Shown here in pieces: positions 11,634 to 22,845 of a stretch of DNA of 64,000 nucleotides. The stretch comes from Nelumbo lutea. Its lineage: Eukaryota; Streptophyta; Magnoliopsida; Proteales; Nelumbonaceae. The notes below the pieces were generated by a model that saw only the letters and a list, made by a program, of their open reading frames with translations, was not told the origin of the DNA and made no database searches. The position numbers and the translations under genes were made by a program. Every line of letters begins with the position of its first letter. Position 1 is the stretch's first letter. The stretch covers positions 121,904,999 through 121,968,998 of the forward strand of contig JAKGHH010000001.1 in the NCBI GenBank assembly GCA_022828595.1. The letters run 5' to 3'.

Positions 11634-12905
11634 GATGATTTTGCTAATTATCTAGCTGCACAAGTCCTTCCTCCTAACCTTTCATATCAACAGAAAAAGA
11701 AATTCTTTTCTGATGTAAAATACTATCTGTGGGAGGAACCCTTTTTGTTTAAATTGTGTGTAGATCAAATCATAAGGAGATGTGTCCCCGAGGAGGAGAT
11801 GGAGTCGGTACTCCAATTTTACCATGATAAAGAAGCAGGAGGTCATTTTGGAGCTAGTCGCACTGCAGCCAAGGTTTTGCAATCAGGTTTTTATTGGCCC
11901 ACACTTTTCAAAGATGCCCATCGGTATGTGTCCACATGTGACAAATGCCAAAGATCGGGAAACATTTCCCGACGGAATGAAATGCCCCTTTCCAATATTT
12001 TAATCTGTGAAATCTTTGATGTTTGGGGTATAGATTTCATGGGACCTTTCCCGAATTCTTTTGGGAATAAGTACATCCTCGTTGCAGTTGACTATGTATC
12101 CAAATGGGTAGAAGCCATGGCTTTACCCACAAATGACTCAAGAAGGGTGGTACACTTCCTAAAGAAGCTATTCTCCCGATTTGGCACTCCGCGAGCTATA
12201 ATTAGTGATAGGGGAACTCACTTCTGCAATAGCCAATTTGAGAGGTTAATGCAGAAATATGGAATTACACATAAATTAGCTACCCCTTATCACCCTCAAA
12301 CCAGTGGCCAAGTGGAGTTGGCTAACAGAGAACTCAAAAGAATTCTGGAAAAAACCGTAGCATCCGCCAGAAAAGATTGGTCCATCAAATTAGATGATGC
12401 ATTATGGGCATACAGAACTGCATTTAAGACACCCATTGGCATGTCCCCCTACAGATTGGTCTTTGGTAAAGCATGCCATTTACCAGTTGAATTGGAACAC
12501 AAGGCCTATTGGGCTCTTAAATTCTTAAATTTTGACATTCAGGCCACAGGGGCTAAAAGGCGGTTGCAATTGAATGAATTGGATGAATTCAGACTTACCA
12601 CCTATGAGAATGCCAAAGTTTATAAAGAAAGAATAAAAAACTGGCATGATAAGAACTTGCTGAGACGGGACTTTTATGTAGGCCAACAGGTATTGTTATA
12701 TAATTCCCGTCTCCGCTTGTTTCCAGGTAAGCTGAGATCCAGGTGGTCTGGACCCTTTACCATTTCACAGGTTTTTCCCCATGGGGCTATAAAACTCACC
12801 CACCCGGTTCAGTGCACATTTAAAGTAATTGGTCAACGCCTGAAACAATATTTAATGGGCAGTACTGTACCCCCTCCATCCACTGTTTATCTAGATAACC
12901 AATAA
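11634..12905 (+). pseudogene. Athila-1 integrase
   Basis: The integrase follows RNase H in the same frame after one TAG. It shows an HHCC zinc domain ([19 protein letters not shown], then CDKCQRSG), the catalytic core with all three acidic residues ([47 protein letters not shown]), [20 protein letters not shown] and a C-terminal DNA-binding region ([20 protein letters not shown]). The frame ends at TAA 12903-12905. Taken alone this 386-residue stretch is intact; the polyprotein is not. Confidence 0.92.
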
Positions 12906-13077
12906 TCTCTTATGCTTGCTCATGAACAAGTTAAGGAATCTTTTTGTCATTTATCTTTTTAGAATATTAGTTAGTAAAATAAAGATCTTTTTCTCAAAAC
13001 TCCAATTCTTTAAGGACTCAGTTCATCATTTTCTTTTCTTCAGTTTGCTCTAGCAAGTGTGACTCCCTAACACTACG

Positions 13078-13114
13078 AACATTGAGGACAATGTTCATCT
13101 TAAGTGTGGGGGAG
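13078..13114 (+). promoter_or_regulatory. Inner PPT-like module with perfect hairpin (Athila-1)
   Basis: AACATTGAGGACAATGTT (7-bp perfect stem, 4-nt loop) is followed a few bases later by TTAAGTGTGGGGGAG. It resembles the module beside the 3' LTR, which shares TTGAGGACAA and TTAAGTGTGGGGG. Athila-2 has the counterpart at 32747-32786. It could be an internal plus-strand priming site; that is inference. Confidence 0.6.
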
Positions 13115-13569
13115 TGAGCCCGAGGCTAGGGTATGGGGTTGAAACCATGCACCTCAGGCACCCCAACACACATATGCAGGCAATGACATAACCTAAAAAA
13201 AAAAAGACTGGAACCCCTCAAGTTCATTACTATTTATTTGATGATTTTTTTTAAGAAGGAATTCAATGAGTTGAGGGAGACTGATGTATTTGTTAAGTTT
13301 TTATTCTTGTGAATGACCCAATTTGATTTATGCATGAGAAAAGGGGAGCTGAATATGCTTTTCAGCATGACTAGCCCTAACTATCTTCATGTGTATGGAA
13401 GCCCTTGATTTCATGGTTAATGGTCAAGAGAGCTAGTGCACATCTGAAGTGCTGATTCTTGAGGTTCAATAATTGCAAAGAAGGACAAAAGCCCAAATTG
13501 ACTCCGCTATTTTGAGCTGAATAGTAAAACTAGCAGCTTAGAACATGAGTCCTACCTCAAATAAGTGAC

Positions 13570-13603
13570 CAGTGTGAGATGGAGCATAAGATGCACTCAC
13601 ACC

Positions 13604-13635
<32 letters not shown>

Positions 13636-13668
13636 TGAGATGGAGCATAAGATGCACTCACCCTTAGA
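13570..13668 (+). repeat. Dyad-symmetric repeat, two copies around a poly-A tract (Athila-1)
   Basis: Two copies of a unit of about 30 bp, GAGATGGAGCATAAGATGCA flanked by GTGTGAG-like and CTCACAC-like arms, lie on either side of an A-rich tract at 13605-13632. The arms pair (GTGTGAG/CTCACAC) and so does an inner GCAT/ATGC. Five nearly identical units occur in Athila-2. Confidence 0.85.
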
Positions 13669-14012
13669 AATAAGTAATTGTGGTGACAACCGAGGTTCAA
13701 AGGGGCACTCTAAAGTTGAACTCTCATTGAGATTTAGTTACAGATGTGAAACTTAGTGAAATTTGATTATTAACCTTGACAATTAAGGAGCTGATTTATA
13801 TATGAATTAGGAGTGAAGGCTAGACTATGATGAAATTCATATTCTCCTTTCCTCGGATCTGATACATATCTTAAATGGTAATTTACAAGAATAAGAGTTG
13901 AGCACTTACAAAAGTTCCCCGACTACTCAATGCATTTCTATCTTAAAAAGTTCACCAGGTAAATGGTGAGAACAGAAGGGGGGAATGTTAAGTTTATGGC
14001 TGATGTCTTTGC

Positions 14013-14047
14013 TTGAGGACAAGAAAAAGCTTAAGTGTGGGGGTATT
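14013..14047 (+). promoter_or_regulatory. Athila-1 polypurine tract module next to 3' LTR
   Basis: TTGAGGACAAG, then TTAAGTGTGGGGGTATT, ends directly at the LTR start TGATGAACC. The purine-rich GTGTGGGGG next to the LTR is the expected plus-strand primer. Confidence 0.75.
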
Positions 14048-15647
14048 TGATGAACCTACAATTTATCTATATTTTATGAGGTTTTTGCATGAAATTTTAT
14101 GATGGTTTAATTAAATTTTGCCCTATTTTAGCTTGATTGCAAGAAAGATTTCAGGGGAGCCAAATCAACCAAAAGAAGGCAAAAGCAAAAAAAGAAAACC
14201 CAAAATTTATCAAGATCAGCTCAGCCCAGCCATGAGAGCAAGAGAATTTCATTCGGCCCAAGAAGAGCAAGTGAAACTCTTTGAAAAATCCAAAGGAAGA
14301 AGCCTAGCAAGAAGGAAATTTCGGCCCAGCCCATTTTTAGCCCAAATAATAGCCTAGAGTGTAGCCCACATGAGCTCAAAAGCAAGCTAAGTTGTAGCCC
14401 AAATAGCAGCCCAAAGGGAGCTAGGGGCGGCAACTTCTAGGAGTTTCTTGAAGAGAAGGAGGGAGCACTCTAGAAGGTTCATGAGGGGTGTAATACACCC
14501 CATTCTAGAGGCTTCAAGAAGGGGCAAGAGCCCCTTGAAAAACTATATAAGGAGGCCTCTAGGAGGGGAGAAAGTTGTTCAATTGCTTGAGAGGAAGGCT
14601 CTCCCACTCTTAGAGGTTCGGCCACCTTGAGAGAAGAGAAGAGAAGAAGGCTAGGCGCAAGGAAGAAGAAGAAGAAGGGCTGAAGGAAGTTCAAGACAAG
14701 CAAGCTAGAAGAAGAAGGTGAGTTCGAATTGAGGGTTTGTGATTCAAAGATTTTTTGTAATAAATCATTTGTAGTTTCATTCTCTTTTGATTTGAATTCA
14801 GTTTCTTAGTTATATGTATTTCTTCTTTCTCCTTGTTTCCATTCTTCCTTGATGTATTTCTGCTTGTAAAATTTCAGTTCAGCAATCTAATTCTTTTTGA
14901 TTCATTCAAATGGTCATGCATTGTACTTGAAGTTTCTTGAATAAGGGTGTGATTGTAGATTAATTCGGCCAACTAACCTTCAAAACTCAGATCTGAATTC
15001 TCAGATCTGAGATTGCAAGATCTGAATTGCTTGAAAGAGAATTCAGATCTGAAATTTTCAGATTGGGCGAATTAATCTACAGCTTGGAATTCCTAGAGTG
15101 CTTGAGAGAGACTCTAGGAATTCAGATCTACTATTCAAGAACTGAATTGAGTGCAAGGTTAGAGATAACTTGCACAATTCAGTTGGTGATCAATTCAGAT
15201 TTGAATTGATGCCTTAGAAGTGTTTGAAGAAATGCATGCATGGGGATTAGATTCTTGCTAGAGATAGAAGAACCGTCACTCATGCATAGGATGAACATGC
15301 GCTTGAGAGAGCTGTTCATGACCTTGGGGTCTTCACCAAACCAAGGCTCAATCATGATTCATTCGAATGATCCAAATTGATAGATTGCTGAATTACTGAG
15401 ATTGACATTTACTGCTTACTCTTCTAACCTGAATTTGAAGGCAATTGGGCCAATGATTTAGATAGATTTTAATTTCGGATTTCTTAGCTTTCATTAGAGT
15501 TTTGATTTATTTGTTGATCAGATAAGAAGTGACTCAATTTAGTATTGGTAATTGTTTCCTAAATCCTCGTGGGAACGATACTTCCCTCACTACTTTATTA
15601 CTTGAACAGCTAGTGCACTTGCTAGTGTCACAATGAGCAACACATCA
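14048..15647 (+). repeat. Athila-1 3' LTR
   Basis: A 1600-bp copy of the 5' LTR, from TGATGAACC to CACATCA, with the TATA box at 14544-14552. It is followed by the TTTCC duplication and the resumed copia leader. Confidence 0.95.
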
Positions 15648-15652
15648 TTTCC
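15648..15652. repeat. Athila-1 target-site duplication, right copy
   Basis: TTTCC, identical to 4309-4313. Confidence 0.95.
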
Positions 15653-15824
15653 TCATTACTGAAGGACCCATCGCTTATTGCTAATGTTAGAAGGCGCTTT
15701 TAGAGAGTTCGAATACATATGAATCTCCCTTATCACTATGCACTCATAGTTAGCTGGAGGAACAATAAATTACGCCCTAGGATGATCTCATAGGTCAAAC
15801 CAAAGTGGCTCTCACTAACTTTCA
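15653..15824 (-). other. Copia-1 leader resumed after Athila-1
   Basis: CTCATTACTGAAGGACCCAT and the following 170 bases match Copia-2 at about 48512-48660 with small indels. The match stops at the run of N, so the rest of the leader, the PBS and the 5' LTR of Copia-1 are unseen. Confidence 0.85.
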
Positions 15825-15924
15825 NNNNNNNNNNNNNNNNNNNNNNNNNNNNNNNNNNNNNNNNNNNNNNNNNNNNNNNNNNNNNNNNNNNNNNNNNNNN
15901 NNNNNNNNNNNNNNNNNNNNNNNN
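15825..15924. other. Assembly gap (100 N)
   Basis: Exactly 100 undetermined bases, the usual placeholder for a join of unknown size. Sequence after the gap does not continue the copia leader or match the copia LTRs elsewhere in the window. Confidence 0.99.
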
Positions 15925-16751
15925 GCTGTCGGAAGGAACTCACTTTGCCAGTTGCCACAGGCAGGCCCATAGCTAGTCTGGTGCTGTATTGCAAAACTCT
16001 AGCTGTTAGCTGAACACGTAAATTCGGGAGCCCAGACAATTTATGTTTTCTGCTTGTAATGGACTCGGCTGCCTGTGGTATGCACTCGAGACTCCAGTGA
16101 CTTCAGTCCCGATCCCGAACAGAACGAATTTGGGAACAAGTTGATGGGGGACAGGTCTTACCCCTGAGAGTTTTGGTGGGAGGGCTGAAAAGGCTGCCGT
16201 GTAAGTCCATTGGTTTTGCGCTCTGTTTTTCCAAGTAAAAGACATATATCGTAAGGTAGTTTCATAGTTTCTATAAACCATATTTTCTTAATAATTATTC
16301 ATAATTTTTTTAAAAAATTATACATTTTATATAGAAAATTAACATATTTTATTATAGGAAAAGAAGTTGAAGAAGTGGAAGAAGAAAATATGATCTTTCA
16401 AGCATGCAGTGTTTATAAAGTAAATAGAATAGGCAATGTAATGAAGTACCACATATGCTAGCTTATAAAGTATATAAAGGGGCTGGTGACACCACCCAGG
16501 GGAATGTGTATTTAGAACCTGTTTTCCTTGTTAATGAAGTAGCTTTGTGTGTGTTTAAAAAAATAACTATGATCACTCGTTTATTTAAGTTGATGGCCCA
16601 TTCTACGTCGGCATACACAATGTTTCAACTAACAGTGCTTAGTTTTGATCTTTCTAGCATACATAGTGCTTAGTTTAATATTATGTAAATATAGATTGAA
16701 AATAAATAATTTCTTTCTTTTTTTGTTTTTGACCAGTCAACAATATCTTTT
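15925..16751. other. Unassigned intergenic sequence
   Basis: No ORF with recognisable protein similarity and no match that I see to the other elements. It becomes AT-rich from about 16260. Confidence 0.5.
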
Positions 16752-17284
16752 GGAATTTTTGCATAAAAATTAAAGAAGTTTAGCAAATTGGCAACTTTGG
16801 TTATGTTTTCAAATAAATTGCAAAACAAGTTATCCGTACAAAAATCTAAACTTTTTTGACAAAATTGCCCCTCCCTTAAATTTCGTGAGCTTTTGCTATG
16901 TTATTTCCCCACTTCCTACTCTCTAACTCTTCTCATCCTTTGGCCATGGTTATTTGGCAAAATTTTCATGTGGAAAGATAGGCAAGAACTTGCCGCTTTC
17001 TTGTTCTCCTCTCTGTAATTTGATCTGTTTCATAAGCAAGAAGAGCTTCCAGCATTCTTGTTCTCCTCTCTACTACAAAAGCCTCTCTCTCTCTCTCTCT
17101 CTATGATTAGTATTTGATTGAAGTTGGTTAGTATACTGGTGCGTACTAGCCATTGGCAAAGCAAACATGCATCCGCCTTGAGTTCTGCTATCCAATTTTG
17201 ATCGAGTGAGTTATATCAGAAAACCTAGCTGAAATAAATGAATCCACAAATCCTAATCTTCTTTAATTTTTATGCAAAAATTCC
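16752..17284. mobile_element. Candidate MITE-like repeat with 27-bp perfect terminal inverted repeats
   Basis: The arms 16752-16778 and 17258-17284 are perfect reverse complements (outer end GGAATTTTTGCATAAAAATT) and stay similar for about ten more bases inward. The 480-bp interior has a CT-rich tract and an internal direct repeat ending TTCTTGTTCTCCTCTCT. A diverged copy lies in reverse orientation at about 22290-22845, which supports a dispersed element. No clear target duplication flanks it, so the superfamily is unassigned (Mutator-like is possible). Confidence 0.6.
17084..17103. repeat. (TC)n microsatellite
   Basis: An uninterrupted CT dinucleotide tract inside the 16752-17284 repeat. 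Confidence 0.9.
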
Positions 17285-18539
17285 AGGTTCTGTTTACAAT
17301 TCAAAGTCGGGGTCTTATTTAGTTGTATCATAGAGAACGTATTTCTAACTTGGATGTTTAATTAGTAGGCTTTCAACATTTGGATTTCTAGTTATTGTGT
17401 CTCTACATGCATTTCCACAATAAATTTTACAAATATAGAAAATCCAATATCAAGGATATTTGTTCCAACTCAAATATACCATTATTAATTTCTCCAAACC
17501 TGCTAATTGTATAATTTCATCAATATATAAGAGAAATTATGAAGGGAAAGGTAGTAAAAAATAGAAAAGCTGACTTTACAAATTATATGGTTGAGAGTAA
17601 AAGGCAAAAATTGAACACTCCTTTAGCAAAAAGTTTCCATGGATATGATCTTAAGTAGAAGACAGATTCTTAACAGATTTAAGGGCTTACCTTGGAATGT
17701 TAATAGTTTTGGTGAATTGATTATGACTCAGATCTAATATTGAACAAGGCAACAGAAAATCTACAAGAATCAGTCCAAATAAGCAAAATATAAGAATGAT
17801 AGAAAACCTGAAAGAGAGTGAAATTGAAAGATCAGAATATCTTTTCATTGTTTTATGCCTCTGTTGTCTCTATGATATTTTTCTAAGTTGAGCCAAAGCT
17901 TTGATCACCTACCCTTCCTATTTCACATGTTACAATCTATCCAGGTAGCATAGCTCCCCCAATACAAATTATCCATGCCTGTCCCTTCCATAACCAAATG
18001 CATATGCTAGCACATTTGTAGATGATTCTGACCCACTAAATAAGTTCGCCCTATTTGAGTAAGAGATTTTACCTCTTTAAGTGAATGACAATACATTCTT
18101 GGGCCTTCCTTTTTAATGACTATGTACGGATACTCATTTTTACATTGTCATATCCAAAGGGAACGATGGAATTTGAGCTCTTAGAGTGGGCATAGCTCTA
18201 CACTTATATGCATCCTCTGGCTCTCATCTGATTCTACAACCCATATGGGTATGGATAGAGTATGGTATTAGGCTATACCCAACCTTCCTGACCCACATTA
18301 TGTGGGAAAGCATATGAACTTTATGTATTATGTGTTGAGTTAAAAAATATTTTGAATTTTATGTGAAGGATAATTGATAGATTATGTGTTTTTTAACATG
18401 TTTTAATCAAATAATTAGAATTTGCAAAACACTCTTCAAACCTGCCGCATTACCATCCCTAGGTAGCATAGCATGAAGTTGTTATTCATCCAATCAGTGT
18501 GAAGGATTTATTTATTTATTTTACAAATTTCTTCATATA
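17285..18539. other. Intergenic, nothing recognised
   Basis: AT-rich DNA without significant ORFs or clear repeats; only scattered short reading frames. Confidence 0.5.
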
Positions 18540-20070
18540 TGAATAAATTTGGACCATTAACAAATTTAGACACCACCCAACAATAAACAAATCGAATGGT
18601 GTTTAACAGATTTAGATAACATTTGGCAATGAACATATCAGATGGTGTTTAACAAAGTTAGACACCCTCCAAAATTAAACAGAGCACATCACCTTTTTGA
18701 AAATTTCAATTATTAGATTGTAGCAAACATCGATCAACCATATGATCTCATAGTATTTTCACCCTCAAATACGTCTAAAACCAATAGACCACAAAGTTGT
18801 ATATGATTCTCATAGGTACTTAGACCATCTAGTATATAATATACTAGATGGTGTTTAAATGATTTAGGTAGCATCCGACAAAACACATACCAGATTGTGT
18901 TTTTTAGACTTAGAAACCAACCGCATTGCACAGGCCAAATGATTACTTTCAATTTTGAGTTATCAATTATAGTTACAATAATTTATTATGCAAGTGATCT
19001 AACACACTCAAATTCTTTTAAAACGGAACAAACCAGATGGTTGTATATGAGAATAATAGATGCATAGACCATTCAGTATGCATAAGACCAGATGTTGTAC
19101 TATAGACTTACAAACCATGCGACATTACATAGGTTGTTTTTTTTGGTAAATACAGGTTGAATGATTGCTTGCAATTTTGAGTCATCAATTAGAGTTGCAA
19201 TTGTAGTCATCATTCATCTAAAGCCCATCAAACCATAAGGTTGTATATGATTTTTATAAGTGTACAGACCATCTGATATAGCGAAAAGACTGGACAGTGT
19301 TTTATAGACTTAGAAACCACCCGGCATTAAACATATTGGATGATTGCTTGCAATTTTGAAACATCATTACAGTTGCAAGAATTTATCCCCAGATGATCTA
19401 GTTTTAGTTACACTATCAAATATATTTGGAACCCAATAAACCACATCATTCTGTATGGTTCTCATATGTATATATACCATTCGGTATAGGGCATGTCGAA
19501 TGGTGTTTTGCAGACTTAGCAACCATTTGGCATCACAACGTCTAGATGGTCTATTGCAGTTTTGAATCATCAATTGTGATTGTAAATATCTATCATTGAG
19601 GTGATAAAATAGTATTTGCACCCTCAAATTCATATAAAGTCCAACAAATCATAAGGTTGTGTATGATTCTCACAAGTGAATAGACCATCCGGTTATACCG
19701 GATGATGTTTTATAGACTTATAAACCATTTGAGATTACATAGGTTGGATGATTGCTTACAATTTTGAGTCATCAATAATAGTTGCAATCATCTAGTACGC
19801 ATCTGATAAAATAATTGATAAACCCTCAAATTCATCCAAGACCCACTAGACCATTAGTTTGCATATGATTTTTACATGTGTACAAACCATCTGGTATACT
19901 GAAGACTGAATGGTGTTTTATACTATCAAATGCATCTAGAACCCAATGGACTACATGATTTTGTATTATTATCATGTGTACAGACCATCTGGTATAGGCA
20001 GCCTGGATGGTGTTTTACAGACTTAAAAACCATTCGGCACTGAACATACCGTATGGTTTTTAGCATATTT
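18540..20070. repeat. Degenerate tandem repeat, period about 200 bp
   Basis: Recurring blocks include GACTTAGAAACCA-like, CAATTTTGAGTCATCAATT-like and GGTTGTATATGATT-like strings, ACCATCTGGTATA, and GGATGGTGTTTTATAGACTT. The GACTTA anchor occurs at 18907, 19105, 19307, 19513, 19715 and 20020, spacings 198, 202, 206, 202 and 305; the last interval holds an extra partial unit. More diverged half-units begin around 18540. Each unit contains a near inverted pair (ACCATCTGGTATA versus CCGGATGGT). There are no coding frames. It looks like an old minisatellite or satellite-like array. Confidence 0.8.
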
Positions 20071-22289
20071 TTCCAAAAAAGGTGTTAATGGTATAAACCA
20101 TTTGGTAAAATTGGAAATACATATACAAAGGTTGGAATGGATATAGGATAAGTATAATCCATATTAAATAAGAAAAACAAAATGTTTCTTAGAATGCCAA
20201 GCATTTGTAAAATTAGTTACATTTGTCTATATTTCGAACCAAAATAGATTTAATTGATGACAAAATTCATTTAAGAGTCCATTGTGTTTTCCTTTTGGGT
20301 TAACTTTTGAGCTCATACCCTCTTTTGTATGTGAAGTAGCAAGATCAACAACACGATTACAAACTTTTTCTTCTTTTGTCTTGCATGTGTTGGATTATTC
20401 AATGAAGGCTCAGGTTCATTATATACTTTATTGTTAGTTGTGGATACAACTGCCAATGAAACAATAACATCCAATGCTTCATGAACATATTGCCTAAGAT
20501 TGTGTTCAAATTTTGCAAGCGGGAATAGCGTAGGGAGAAGACACTTCAAATGTCTATTGTTGAAGCAAAATATAATAAATGTCAATTTGTTATTTAAGAA
20601 AATAAAGATCCAAATTACTAAATAAGCTACTAAGTTAAAGTAACATGAAAATTTATTTTATTGCCATGTCATGTAATTGAGCTTGCAAAGACTACGTTTT
20701 CTCATCATAACCTTGATTTTCATAGTTCATACTTGATGGTCTATGAAGATGATGAATTCGTTTGTATGAAATCCGATTAAACCATTCTTTATAGTCACTT
20801 GAAGTGGAACCACCAACTACTTGAATAGGTACATCTAAATCATGGGTAATGCCATTTTCCAAGGTATTCCACATGGGTCTATCAGTTTTGAGCAGAGATG
20901 CAATTTTAGGATTGTCACTGTTGCACATGATGTTATGTTGATTCATCACCTATCACCTACTACCGTGGTGAGGATTTAGGAGGGGGATATATGCATTCCA
21001 TGGGATCTATGTCTTGTGCATCTTAGAACCATGAAAATTAAGACCCAGACCTACTTCAAGGGACACATGTTAGTTCAATTTTAAAGTGTGATAATGGAGT
21101 GGAGGATGGTGGTGGTGGTTTAGGTATAATAGCTTGGGAGACAAGTTGGGTTTTCTAATTTTATTGGCTTTCAGCAACACAATGTAGTACGTCTAAGCAT
21201 TAAACCTATTCAAGTAATCAGACATCAAAGGATCTATAGGACCATAGATATATCCATTGGTATCAGATAATTTAGTAGAAAGTTCAGATAGAGGTTGTAC
21301 CAAGGAGAGCCAGACAAAAATTACAAAACAAAATTTAGATTTTCCAGTACCTTAGCAAAAATTGGAGTCAGCAAATAGAGATCCAAGCCCTTATGCCAAG
21401 TCCATAAATAAAGCCAAATTTACTAAAACTCCAAAAAGTCAACAAACAGTGTTGGCTCCAGCTATCCAGGGCCTAAGAGAGATGATCTGGATATATGGAC
21501 CTAATCATTGATGAATTGTATATGGCGTATGGTTCTACCATTATTCGCTTCTAAATTTGTTTCTTTCTTTTAGATAAAAAACCCTTCTATACATGATTTG
21601 AATTTTTTGTTGTCTCCTTTACATCCTACATCACATGTTTATCTTAATGCATAGTAAGGTAATATCCATCCTAATTAAACCATTCCTACAAACTCTTGTG
21701 GAACCACATGGTTTAGACTTTATCATTGGATTTTGTGATTTATCCTAGTTGTAGGATTAGTCAAGTATAATAATGAAATGTCACCGTGTTACCATGTTAA
21801 GATAAGAAAAGAGGGGATAGGTTCCTAGATCCCTCCATGTTTCGCATGGTCTTTGTTGTGGAAAAATAAGAAATTGAGTTGGGTTGGATGACTCGGATCC
21901 ACTAACACTCACCATATTCACTGAAAAGAAAAGAAAAAAAAAAAAACTATTTCTTGATAGGTCAAGCAGGAGTGGTTGAATTATATATATAGTATGAAGA
22001 TGAAAACCAAAATCAAGAGAGTAACGCTGGGGTTATAAGACAACCAAAGATTAGGAATAACTAGCATATATTCATATAAGTATGTCCTATGCAAGACAAT
22101 AACTCAATAATGTTTTTAGAACACAAAAATGCTTTCTAGCACCCCGAAGGGATTGCCTGAAGAAAGGAAATTCAAAGGAGAAGTTCTTAAATAATGCTTC
22201 TTTATAATTATACACTGTAGAGATCAAATCATGAATACGAATTTAACATTAACGTTTAAAAAATATATATACCGTTGCTATAGGAGATA
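20071..22289. other. Intergenic, possible remnant of a mobile-domain ORF
   Basis: AT-rich sequence. Minus-strand frames at 20313-20585 and 20692-20949 are open for 85-90 codons. The second contains DYKEWFNRISYKRIHHL, which faintly resembles plant mobile-domain / MULE-associated proteins; this is too weak to call. Nothing else was recognised. Confidence 0.3.
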
Positions 22290-22845
22290 CAAGGGATTCC
22301 TAGTAAATCTGAATTCACGAATGAGTGAAACAGCTGTAGAAACCCTATTTCTTTTTAGGGGACAAAATTATATAAAACTCTGTATGAAGCTCTTGAAAAC
22401 TAGTGTGTAAATTGATGAAAATCGAAAAGGGCAAACGAATTGTACTTAGCTCCAAGAAGAATATGACATTATCAACTTCAATAAAATAGTAACCAAAGAA
22501 TGAGAGAGAGAGAGAGAAAGAGGACAATGAGAGAGTTAAAGGCTTTTTTTGCTTATGACGATTATCAAATTATAAAGAGAGGAATGAGAAAGCTAAAGGT
22601 TCTTCTTGCTTTTCTTTCCACATGAAGATTTTTCACTAGAGGGCCTTGTTTGTCTCTCCTTGCGAGAAAAAATACAGCTAAACAACCATGGTCGAAGGTT
22701 GTCAAAGAGTAGAAAGCGGGAAATAACAGAGCAAAAACACTCGAAAGTGATGTTTTGCAATTTATTTGAAAAACATAACAGAAGTTAACAATATTGTAAA
22801 CATCTTTAATTTTTTTTTCTTTTTTTCTTTTTGCAAAAAGTCCAT
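22290..22845 (-). repeat. Inverted, diverged copy of the 16752-17284 repeat
   Basis: Read on the minus strand, this segment aligns with the 16.8-17.3 kb repeat. Shared blocks include CAAATAAATTGCAAAAC, the GTTATTTCC...CTACTCT...CCATGGTT region, the CT-rich tract (here GA on plus at 22501-22522) and ATTGAAGTTG. One terminus survives as TTTTTGCAAAAAGTCC with inserted T-tracts. Edges are approximate. Confidence 0.6.

Larger units (their letters stand above)
12906..14047 (+). other. Athila-1 3' untranslated region
   Basis: About 1.1 kb between the integrase stop and the 3' LTR, without an env-like or other ORF. It holds two PPT-like modules (13078-13114 and 14013-14047) and, between them, two copies of a dyad-symmetric repeat separated by a poly-A tract (13570-13668). 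Athila-2 has the same organisation on the minus strand at 31701-32786. Confidence 0.85.
4314..15647 (+). mobile_element. Complete Ty3/gypsy Athila-type retrotransposon (Athila-1), nested in Copia-1
   Basis: This is an 11.3-kb element with LTRs of 1599 and 1600 bp, both starting TGATGAAC and ending CACATCA. It is flanked by a perfect 5-bp target duplication TTTCC (4309-4313 and 15648-15652). Copia leader sequence resumes exactly across the insertion. The order is LTR, PBS, long leader, gag-PR-RT-RH-INT in one continuous frame, long 3' region, PPT, LTR. The PBS, the DLGAS protease motif and the pol sequence place it in the Athila lineage. By eye the LTRs differ at about two dozen sites (roughly 98% identical), so insertion is fairly recent, yet the ORF has three stops and a frameshift. 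No env-like ORF is visible downstream of integrase. Confidence 0.95.
1..15824 (-). mobile_element. Ty1/copia LTR retrotransposon (Copia-1), left-truncated and split by Athila-1
   Basis: This minus-strand copia element reads gag, protease, integrase, RT, RNase H from right to left. The order integrase before RT defines Ty1/copia. It is closely related to Copia-2 (44-50 kb), and position 1 here corresponds to about 44180 there, so its 3' LTR should begin a few tens of bases beyond the left edge. The body occupies 1-4313 and resumes at 15648-15824 after the Athila-1 insertion. It then meets a run of N, so the 5' LTR and PBS are not visible. Several stop codons and small deletions make it non-functional. 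Family assignment is firm; a sub-lineage was not resolved. Confidence 0.9.

Noticed and set aside
12906..14047. Env-like ORF expected in some Athila elements
   Set aside because: No open frame longer than about 60 codons and no transmembrane segment; the region is repeats and PPT modules.
20692..20949. Possible plant mobile-domain ORF on the minus strand
   Set aside because: Only one short string resembles the family; too short and isolated to call a gene, so it is recorded as an uncertain remnant.
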